DNA of 64,000 nucleotides, taken from Enoplosus armatus (taxonomy: Eukaryota; Chordata; Actinopteri; Centrarchiformes; Enoplosidae). Where the stretch lies: contig NC_092194.1 in NCBI RefSeq assembly GCF_043641665.1, positions 2,085,221 to 2,149,220 on the forward strand. The letters run 5' to 3'. Below are positions 53,821-64,000 of this stretch, one piece after another (the first letter of the stretch is position 1; every line of letters begins with the position of its first letter). Position numbers and translations under genes: made by a program. The notes beneath the pieces are model-generated. The model made no database searches. It was not told the DNA's origin and saw only the letters and a list, made by a program, of their open reading frames with translations.

Positions 53821-54179
53821 TGTTTCACAATGTCACAATAGATCATTGTGATGCAACAATGGTTCAATTTGATGCATCAATGGCCCATTGTAATGTTACA
53901 ATGTGTTGCTCTGATGTCACAATGTGTCATAACGCTGTTACAACGTGTCATTGTGATGCAACAGGGGATCATTGTACTGCATCAATGGGCCATTATAATG
54001 TTACAATGTCTCACTGTGATGTCAAAATGTGTCACTGTGATGTCACAGTGTGTCATTGCAATGCAACAATGGATCATTGTGATGCACCAATATGCCATTG
54101 TAATGCAATGACAATGTACCATTGTAATGCAATCACAATGTGTCATTGTGATGTCACAGTGTGCCATTGTAATGCAATC

Positions 54180-55090
54180 ACAGCGTGTCACTGTGATGTC
54201 ACAATGCATCACTGTGATTCAACAATGGATCATTGTAATGCAATCATAATGTGCCATTGTAATGTAACAATGGTTCACTGTGATGTCACAGTGTGCCATT
54301 GTGATGCATCAATGTTCCATTGTAATGTAACAATGTGTCACTGTGATGTCACAGTGTGCCATTGTGATGTCATAATGTGCCATTGTAATGCAACAATTGA
54401 GTTTGTGATGCATCAATATGACATTGTAATGCAATGACAATGTGTCATTGTGATGTCACAGTTTGCCATTGTGATGCATCAATATGCCAATGCAATGTAA
54501 CAATTTGTCACTGTGATGTCACAGTGTGGCATTGTGATGTCATAATTTGGTTTGTGATGCATCAATGTGCCATTATAAGGCAATCACAATGTGTCATTGT
54601 AATGCAACAATGGATCATTGTGATGCAACAATATGCCATTGTAATGCAATGACAATGTACCATTGTAATGCAATCACAATGTGTCATTGTGATGTCACAG
54701 TGTGCCATTGTAATGCAATCACAATGTGCCATTGTAATGCAATCACAATGTGTCATTGTGATGTCACATTGTGCCATTGTAATGCAATCACAGCGTGTCA
54801 CTGTGATGTCACAATGCATCACTGTGATGCAACAATGGATCATTGTAATGCAATCATAATGTGCCATTGTAATGTAACAATGGTTCACTGTGATGTCACA
54901 GTGTGCCATTGTGATGCATCAATGTTCCATTGTAATGTAACAATGTGTCACTGTGATGTCACAGTGTGCCATTGTGATGTCATAATGTGCCATTGTAATG
55001 CAACAATTGAGTTTGTGATGCATCAATATGACATTGTAATGCAATGACAATGTGTCATTGTGATGTCACAGTTTGCCATTGTGATGCATC
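54180..55090. repeat. Higher-order duplication, offset about 610 bp
   Basis: The segment from about 54,180 to 54,480 is repeated at about 54,790-55,090. Shared rare words include CAATATGACATTGTAATGCA at 54,409-54,430 and 55,019-55,040. Confidence 0.8.
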
Positions 55091-56324
55091 AATATGCCAT
55101 TGTAATGCAATGACAATGTGTTACTGTGATGTCACAGTGTGCCATTGTAATGCTACAATTGAGTTTGTGATGCATCAATGTGCCATTATAAGGCAATTAC
55201 AATGTGTCATTGTAATGCACCAATATGCCATTGTAATGCAATGACAATGTACCATTGTAATGCAATGACAATGTGTCATTGTGATGTCACTGTGTGCCAT
55301 TGTAATGCAATCACAATGTGCCATTGTAATGAAATCACAGTGTGTCACTGTGATGTCACAATGCGTCATTGTAATGCAACAATGGATCATTGTAATGCAA
55401 TCATAATGTGTCATTGTGATGTCAGTGTGCCATTGTAATGCAATCACAATGTGCCATTGTAATGCAATCACAATGTGTCATTGTGATGTCACAGTGTACC
55501 ATTGTAATGCAATCACAATGTGCCATTGTAATGCAATCACAATGTGTCACTGTGATGTCACAGTGTGCCATTGTGATGTCACAATGTGCCATTGTAATGC
55601 AACAATTGAGTTTGTGATGCATCAATATGCCATTGTAAAGCAATGACAATGTGTCATTGTAATGCAACAATGGATCATTGTGATGCACCAATATGCCATT
55701 GTAATGCAATGACAATGTACCATTGTAAGGCAATCACAATGTGTCATTGTGATGTCACTGTGTGTCATTGTAATGCAACAATGGATCATTGTGATGCACC
55801 AATATGCCATTGTAATGCAATGACAATGTACCATTGTAATGCAATCACAGTGTGTCACTGTGATGTCACAATGCGTCATTGTAATGCAACAATGGATCAT
55901 TGTAATGCAATCACAATGTGTCACTGTGATGTCACACTGTGCCATTGTGATGCATCAATGTTCCATTGTAATGTAACAATGTGTCACTGTGATGTCACAG
56001 TGTGCCATTGTGATGTCACTACTGAGTTTGTGATGCATCAATGTGCCATTATAAGGCAATCACACTGTGTCATTGTAATGCAACAATGGATCATTGTGAT
56101 GCACCAATATGCCATTGTAATGCAATGACAGTGTGCCATTGTAATGCAATCACAATGTGCCATTGTAATGCAATCACAGTGTGTCACTGTGATGTCACAA
56201 TGCGTCATTGTAATGCAACAATGGATCATTGTAATGCAATCATAATGTTCCTTTGTAATGTAACAATGTGTCACTGTGATGTCACAGTGTGCCATTGTGA
56301 TGTCACTATTGATTTTGTGATGCA

Positions 56325-57960
56325 TCAATGTGCCATTATAAGGCAAACACAATGTGTCATTGTAATGCAACAATGGATCATTGTGATGCACCAATATGCC
56401 ATTGCAATGCAATGACAATGTACCATTGTAATGCAATCACAATGTGCCATTCTAATGCAATCACAGTGTGTCACTGTGATGTCACAATGCGTCATTGTAA
56501 TGCAACAATGGATCATTGTAATGCAATCACAATGTGCCATTGCAATGTAACAATGGTTCACTGTGATGTAACAATGCGTCATTGTAATGCAACAATGGAT
56601 CATTGTAATGCAATCACAATGTGCCAATGCAATGTAACAATTTGTCACTGTGATGTCACAGTGTGGCATTGTGATGTCATAATTTGGTTTGTGATGCATC
56701 AATGTGCCATTATAAGGCAATCACAATGTGTCATTGTAATGCAACAATGGATCATTGTGATACAACAATATGCCATTGTAATGCAATGACAATGTACCAT
56801 TGTAATGCAATGACAATGTGTCATTGTGATGTCACAGTGTGCCATTGTAATGCAATCACAATGTGCCATTGTAATGCAATCACAATGTGTCATTGTGATG
56901 TCACAGTGTGCCATTGTAATGCAATCACAATGTGCCATTGTAATGTAGCAATGTGTCATTGTGATGTCACATTGTGCCATTGTAATGCAATCACAGCGTG
57001 TCACTGTGATGTCACAATGCGTCACTGTGATGCAACAATGGATCATTGTAATGCAATCATAATGTGCCATTGTAATGTAACAATGGTTCACTGTGATGTC
57101 ACACTGTGCCATTGTGATGCATCAATGTTCCATTGTAATGTAACAATGTGTCACTGTGATGTCACAGTGTGCCATTGTGATGTCACTACTGAGTTTGTGA
57201 TGCATCAATGTGCCATTATAAGGCAATCACACTGTGTCATTGTAATGCAACAATGGATCATTGTGATGCACCAATATGCCATTGTAATGCAATGACAATG
57301 TACCATTGTAAGGCAATCACAATGTGTCATTGTGATGTCACTGGTTGCCATTGTAATGCAATTACAATGTGCCATTGTAATGCAATCACAGTGTGTCACT
57401 GTGATGTCACAATGCGTCATTGTAATGCAACAATGGATCATTGTAATGCAATCATAATGTTCCTTTGTAATGTAACAATGTGTCACTGTGATGTCACAGT
57501 GTGCCATTGTGATGTCACTATTGAGTTTGTGATGCATCAATGTGCCATTATAAGGCAAACACAATGTGTCATTGTAATGCAACAATGGATCATTGTGATG
57601 CACCAATATGCCATTGCAATGCAATGACAATGTACCATTGCAATGCAATCACAATGTGCTATTGTAATGCAATCACAGTGTGTCACTGTGATGTCACAAT
57701 GCGTCATTGTAATGCAACAATGGATCATTGTAATGCAATCACAATGTGCCATTGCAATGTAACAATGGTTCACTGTGATGTCACAATGCGTCATTGTAAT
57801 GCAACAATGGATCATTGTAATGCAATCACAATGTGCCATTGCAATGTAACAATGTGTCACTGTGATGTCACAGTGTGGCATTGTGATGTCATAATTTGGT
57901 TTGTGATGCATCAATGTGCCATTATAAGGCAATCACAATGTGTCATTGTAATGCAAAAAT
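56325..57960. repeat. Higher-order duplication, offset 1,212 bp
   Basis: The marker ATAATTTGGTTTGTGATGC and its neighbours around 56,684 recur around 57,896. The block starting near 56,325 recurs near 57,537. The spacing is 1,212 bp in each case, with scattered substitutions. Confidence 0.8.
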
Positions 57961-58868
57961 GGATCATTGTGATGCAACAATATGCCATTGTAATGCAATG
58001 ACAATGTACCATTGTAATGCAATGACAATGTGTCATTGTGATGTCACAGTGTGCCATTGTAATGCAATCACAATGTGCCATTGTAATGCAATCACAGTGT
58101 GTCACTGTGATGTCACAATGCGTCATTGTAATGCAACAATGGATCATTGTAATGCAATCATAATGTTCCTTTGTAATGTAACAATGTGTCACTGTGATGT
58201 CACAGTGTGCCATTGTGATATCACTATTGACTTTGTGATGCATCAATGTGCCATTATAAGGCAAACACAATGTGTCATTGTAATGCAACAATGGATCATT
58301 GTGATGCACCAATATGCCATTGCAATGCAATGACAATGTACCATTGTAATGCAATCACAATGTGCCACTCTAATGCAATCACAGTGTGTCACTGTGATGT
58401 CACAATGCGTCATTGTAATGCAACAATTGCAATGTAACAACGTGTCACTGTGATGTCACAGTGTGGCATTGTGATGTCATAATTTGGTTTGTGATGCATC
58501 AATGTGCCATTATAAGGCAATCACAATGTGTCATTGTAATGCAACAATGGATCATTGTGATGCAACAATATGCCATTGTAATGCAATGACAATGTTCCAT
58601 TGTAATGCAATCACAATGTGCCATTGTAATGTACAAATGTGTCAATGTGATGTCACAGTGTGCCATTGTGATGTCACAGTTTGCCATTGTGATGTCACAA
58701 TGTGTCATTGTGATGTCACAACGTGCCATTGTAATGCAACAATTGAGTTTGTGATACATCAATATGCCATTGTAATGCAATCACAATGTGCCATTGTAAT
58801 GTAGCAATGTGTCATTGTGATGTCACATTGTGCCATTGTAATGCAATCACAATGTGCCATTGTAATGC
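57890..58868. repeat. Duplicated block, copy 1 (offset 5,132 bp)
   Basis: Matches 63,022-64,000 without a difference that I could find, including rare words such as GCAAAAATGGATCATTG, GTGATATCACTATTGACTTT and GCCACTCTAATGC. The second copy is cut by the window end, so the true length may be greater. Confidence 0.85.
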
Positions 58869-60077
58869 ATTCACAGCGTGTCACTGTGATGTCACAATGC
58901 GTCACTGTGATGCAACAATGGATCATTGTAATGCAATCATAATGTGCCATTGTAATGTAACAATGTGTCATTGTGATGTCACTGTGTGCCATTGTAATGC
59001 AATCACAATGTGCCATTGTAATGCAATCACAGTGTGTCACTGTGATGTCACAGTGTGCCATTGTGATGTCACTATTGAGTTTGTGATGCATCAATGTTCC
59101 ATTATAAGGCAAATACAATGTGTCATTGTAATGCAACAATGGATCATTGTGATGCATCAATATGCCATTGTAATGCAATGACAATGTACCATTGTAATGC
59201 AATCACAGTGTGTCATTGTGATGTCACAGTGTGCCATTGTGATGTCACAATGTGTCAATGTGATGTCACAGTGTGCCATTGTAATGCAACAATTGAGTTT
59301 GTGATACATCAATATGCCATTGTAATGCAATCACAATGTGCCATCGTAATGTAACAATGTGTCAATGTGATGTCACAGTGTGCCATTGTGATGTCACAAT
59401 GTGCCAATGTAATGCAATCGCAATGTGCCATTGTAATGCAATCACAGTGTGTCTCTGTGATGTCACAATGCGTCATTGTAATGCAACAATGGATCATTGT
59501 AATGCAATCATAATGTTCCATTGTAATGTAACAATGTGTCACTGTGATGTCAGTGTGCCATTGTGATGTCACAATTGAGTTTGTGATGCATCAATGTGCC
59601 ATTGTAATGTAACAATGTGTCATTGTGATGTCACAGTGTGCCATTGTAATGCAATGACAATGTACCATTGTAATGCAATGACAGTGTGTCACTGTGATGT
59701 CACAGTGTGCCATTCTGATGTCACAGTGCGTCATTGTAATGCAACAATGGATCATTGTAATGCAATCACAATGAGCCATTGCAATGTAACAATGTGTCAC
59801 TGTGATGTCACAGTGTGCCATTGTGATGTCATAATTTGGTTTGTGATGCATCAATGTGCCATTATAAGGCAATCACAATGTGTCATTGTAATGCAACAAT
59901 GGATCATTGTGATGCACCAATATGCCATTGTAATGCAATGACAATGTACCATTGTAAGGCAATCACAATGTGTCATTGTGATGTCACTGTGTGCCATTGT
60001 AATGCAATCACAATGTGCCATTGCAATGTAACAATGTGTCACTGTGATGTCACAGTGTGCCATTGTGATGTCATAAT

Positions 60078-61720
60078 TTGGTATGTGATGCATCAATGTG
60101 CCATTATAAGGCAATCACAATGTGTCATTGTAATGCAACAATGGATCATTGTGATGCACCAATATGCCATTGTAATGCAATGACAATGTACCATTGTAAG
60201 GCAATCACAATGTGTCATTGTGATGTCACTGTGTGCCATTGTAATGCAATCACAATGTGCCATTGTAATGCAATCACAGTGTGTCACTGTGATGTCACAA
60301 TGCGTCATTGTAATGCAACAATGGATCATTGTAATGCAATCATAATGTTCCTTTGTAATGTAACACTGTGTCACTGTGATGTCACAGTGTGCCATTGTGA
60401 TGTCACTATTGAGTTTGTGATGCATCAATGTGCCATTGTAATGCAATCACAGTGTGTCACTGTGATGTCACAATGCGTCATTGTAATGCAACAATGGATC
60501 ATTGTAATGCAATCACAATGTGCCATTGCAATGTAACAATGTGTCACTGTGATGTCACAGTGTGCCATTGTGATGTCATAATTTGGTTTGTGATGCATCA
60601 ATGTGCCATTATAAGGCAATCACAATGTGTCATTGTAATGCAACAATGGATCATTGTGATGCACCAATATGCCATTGTAATGCAATGACAATGTGCCATT
60701 GTAAGGCAATCACAATGTGTCATTGTGATGTCACTGTGTGTCTTTGTAATGCAATCACAATGTGCCATTGTAATGCAATCACAGTGTGTCACTGTGATGT
60801 CACAATGCGTCATTGTAATGCAACAATGGATCATTATAATGCAATCATAATGTTCCTTTGTAATGTAACACTGTGTCACTGTGATGTCACAGTGTGCCAT
60901 TGTGATGTCACTATTGAGTTTGTGATGCATCAATGTGCCATTGTAATGCAATCACAGTGTGTCACTGTGATGTCACAATGCGTCATTGTAATGCAACAAT
61001 GGATCATTGTAATGCAATCACAATGTGCCATTGCAATGTAACAATGTGTCACTGTGATGTCACAGTGTGCCATTGTGATGTCATAATTTGGTTTGTGATG
61101 CATCAATGTGCCATTATAAGGCAATCACAATGTGTCATTGTAATGCAACAATGGATCATTGAGATGCACCAATATGCCATTGTAATGCAATGACAATGTA
61201 CCATTGTAAGGCAATCACAATGTGTCATTGTGATGTCACTGTGTGCCATTGTAATGCAATCACAATGTGCCATTGTAATGCAATCACAGTGTGTCACTAT
61301 GATGTCACAATGCGTCATTGTAATGCAACAATGGATCATTGTAATGCAATCATAATGTTTCTTTGCAATGTAACACTGTGTCACTGTGATATCACAGTGT
61401 GCCATTGTGATGTCACTATTGAGTTTGTCATGCATCAATGTGCCATTGTAATGCAATCACAGTGTGTCACTGTGATGTCACAATGCGTCATTGTAATGCA
61501 ACAATGGATCATTGTAATGCAATCACAATGTGCCATTGCAATGTAACAATGTGTCACTGTGATGTCACAGTGTGCCATTGTGATGTCATAATTTGGTTTG
61601 TGATGCATCAATGTGCCATTATAAGGCAATCACAATGTGTCATTGTAATGCAACAATGGATCATTGTGATGCACCAATATGCCATTGTAATGCAATGACA
61701 ATGTACCACTGTAATGCAAT
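60078..61720. repeat. 505-bp higher-order repeat, three full copies plus a partial
   Basis: The marker TGTGATGCATCAATGTGCC followed by ATTATAAGGCAATCACAATG occurs at 60,078, 60,583, 61,088 and 61,593, exactly 505 bp apart. Copies differ by a few substitutions. The fourth diverges after about 130 bp. A truncated 242-bp copy precedes at 59,836. Confidence 0.9.
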
Positions 61721-63021
61721 GACAATGTGTCATTGTGATGTCACAGTGTGCCATTGTAATGCAATCACAATGTGCCATTGTAATGCAATCACAATGTGTC
61801 ATTGTGATGTCACAGTGTGCCATTGTAATGCAATCACAATATGTCATTGTGATGTCACAGTGTGCCATTGTAATGCAATCACAATGTGCCATTGTAATGT
61901 ACAAATGTGTCAATGTGATGTCACAGTGTGCCATTGTGATGTCACAATGTGTCAATGTGATGTCACAGTGTGCCATTGTGATGTCACAACGTGCCATTGC
62001 AATGCAACAATTGAGTTTGTGATACATCAATATGCCATTGTAATGCAATCACAATGTGCCATTGTAATGTAACAATGATTCACTGTGATGTCACACTGTG
62101 CCATTGTGATGCATCAATGTTCCATTGTAATGTAACATTGTGTCACTGTGATGTCACAGTGTGCCATTCTGATGTCACAATGTGCCATTGTAATGCAACA
62201 ATGGATCATTGTGATGCACCAATATGCCATTGTAATGCAATGACAATGTACCGTTGTAATGCAGTGACAATGTATCATTGTGATGTCACTGTGTGCCATT
62301 GTAATACAATCACAATGTACCATTGTAATGCAATCACAGCGTGTCACTGTGATGTAACAATGTGTCACTGTGATGTCAGTGTGCCATTGTAATGCAATCA
62401 CAATGTGTCACTGTGATGTCACAATGTGCCATTGTAATGCAACAATTGAGTTTGTGACGTTACAATGGCACTGTGTGCCATTGTAATGCAATCACAATGT
62501 GCCATTGTAATGCAATCACAGTGTGTCACTGTGATGTCACAATGCGTCATTGTAATGCAACAATGGATCATTGTAATGCAATCATAATGTTCCTTTGTAA
62601 TGTAACAATGTGTCACTGTGATGTCACAGTGTGCCATTGTGATGTCACTATTGAGTTTGTGATGCATCAAGGTGCCATTATAAGGCAAACACAATGTGTC
62701 ATTGTAATGCAACAATGGATCATTGTGCTGCACCAATATGCCATTGTAATGCAATGACAATGTACCATTGTAATGCAATGACAATGTGTCATTGTGATGT
62801 CACTGTGTGCCATTGTAATGCAATCACAATGTGCCATTGTAATGAAATCACAGTGTGTCTCTGTGATGTCACTATGCGTCATTGTAATGCAACAATGGAT
62901 CATTGTAATGCAATCACAATGTGCCATTGCAATGTAACAATGGTTCACTGTGATGTCACAATGCGTCATTGTAATGCAACAATGGATCATTGTAATGCAA
63001 TCATAATGTTCAATTGTAATG

Positions 63022-64000
63022 CATAATTTGGTTTGTGATGCATCAATGTGCCATTATAAGGCAATCACAATGTGTCATTGTAATGCAAAAATGGATCATT
63101 GTGATGCAACAATATGCCATTGTAATGCAATGACAATGTACCATTGTAATGCAATGACAATGTGTCATTGTGATGTCACAGTGTGCCATTGTAATGCAAT
63201 CACAATGTGCCATTGTAATGCAATCACAGTGTGTCACTGTGATGTCACAATGCGTCATTGTAATGCAACAATGGATCATTGTAATGCAATCATAATGTTC
63301 CTTTGTAATGTAACAATGTGTCACTGTGATGTCACAGTGTGCCATTGTGATATCACTATTGACTTTGTGATGCATCAATGTGCCATTATAAGGCAAACAC
63401 AATGTGTCATTGTAATGCAACAATGGATCATTGTGATGCACCAATATGCCATTGCAATGCAATGACAATGTACCATTGTAATGCAATCACAATGTGCCAC
63501 TCTAATGCAATCACAGTGTGTCACTGTGATGTCACAATGCGTCATTGTAATGCAACAATTGCAATGTAACAACGTGTCACTGTGATGTCACAGTGTGGCA
63601 TTGTGATGTCATAATTTGGTTTGTGATGCATCAATGTGCCATTATAAGGCAATCACAATGTGTCATTGTAATGCAACAATGGATCATTGTGATGCAACAA
63701 TATGCCATTGTAATGCAATGACAATGTTCCATTGTAATGCAATCACAATGTGCCATTGTAATGTACAAATGTGTCAATGTGATGTCACAGTGTGCCATTG
63801 TGATGTCACAGTTTGCCATTGTGATGTCACAATGTGTCATTGTGATGTCACAACGTGCCATTGTAATGCAACAATTGAGTTTGTGATACATCAATATGCC
63901 ATTGTAATGCAATCACAATGTGCCATTGTAATGTAGCAATGTGTCATTGTGATGTCACATTGTGCCATTGTAATGCAATCACAATGTGCCATTGTAATGC
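63022..64000. repeat. Duplicated block, copy 2 (offset 5,132 bp)
   Basis: The second copy of 57,890-58,868. Its left junction is unusual: the array before it reads CAATTGTAATGCATAATTTG, where other copies of this marker have GTCATAATTTG. This suggests a breakpoint at about 63,020. Confidence 0.85.

Larger units (their letters stand above)
53821..64000. repeat. Large satellite-like array of 21- and 24-bp units (runs off the window)
   Basis: About 10.2 kb of continuous repeats. Typical units are CATTGTGATGTCACAATGTG plus C (21 bp), CATTGTAATGCAACAATGGA plus T (21 bp) and a 24-bp form containing ATGCAATCACAATG. Each unit is a dyad: CATTGT, 6-12 bp, then ACAATG. Units are joined by three bases (TGC, TGT, TAC or GAT). 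Common variants change CATTGT to CACTGT and ACAATG to ACAGTG together, keeping the dyad. Higher-order repeats are listed separately. No recognised gene or mobile element interrupts it. The left edge is sharp at about 53,820. Confidence 0.97.

Noticed and set aside
53754..54437. 227-codon Cys/His-rich plus-strand frame and similar frames along the array
   Set aside because: All are translations of the 21/24-bp repeat. They overlap others on both strands, shift frame between blocks and show conservation at the DNA, not codon, level.
53821..64000. CRISPR-like array
   Set aside because: There are no unique spacers; the units are near-identical dyads in a vertebrate context.

Overview
The window reads as nuclear DNA of a teleost fish. 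It holds one clear protein-coding gene, split by introns with GT-AG boundaries. Around it lie long gene-free stretches rich in (CA)n, (TA)n and poly-G/C tracts. Several interspersed repeats are of types I recognise from fish genomes: 3' tails of L2-like LINEs, Rex/L2-type reverse transcriptase remnants, a Helitron/Helentron, and a Penelope-like element. I see no bacterial operon structure, rRNA, tRNA or CRISPR array. Family assignments come from recognising protein and DNA motifs by eye, not from a database search.

Layout. 1-22,800: gene-free DNA with scattered LINE fragments (5.5-6.0, 12.9-13.0, 15.0-15.4 and 20.7-21.8 kb), a probable MITE (12.35-12.85 kb) and microsatellites. 22,825-28,500, minus strand: the odd-skipped-related zinc-finger transcription factor gene osr1. 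It has a 683-nt coding exon, a 3.13-kb intron carrying two LINE fragments, and a 133-nt last coding exon. Together these give a 271-residue protein with three C2H2 fingers. A noncoding first exon is expected upstream; two candidate promoter zones (about 28.2-28.5 kb and the CpG-rich 31.8-32.2 kb) are described but unproven. 28.5-35 kb: simple repeats, the CpG-rich block with an immunoglobulin-switch-like GAGCT/GGGCT minisatellite, and a perfect hairpin. 35.4-36.9 kb: a decayed Helitron/Helentron. 39.6-41.2 kb: a LINE tail and a dispersed fish repeat. 44.4-44.9 kb, minus strand: a Penelope-like element with a GIY-YIG endonuclease remnant. 45-53.8 kb: gene-free DNA with short repeats and possible regulatory DNA.

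53,821-64,000 (running off the window): one continuous satellite-like array of 21- and 24-bp units. It has higher-order repeats (505, about 610 and 1,212 bp) and a 973-bp block that recurs, apparently unchanged, 5,132 bp away. Each unit is a short dyad, and successive units place ACAATG and CATTGT face to face with 3 bp between them, the layout of a SOX-type inverted pair. The array also stays open in several frames on both strands because its unit lengths are multiples of three. I treat those ORFs as by-products of the repeat, not genes.

How the parts relate: osr1 is a developmental regulator, and orthologues are commonly flanked by gene-poor DNA holding distal enhancers. The surrounding single-copy DNA may therefore be regulatory. 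Which stretches act cannot be told from one sequence.
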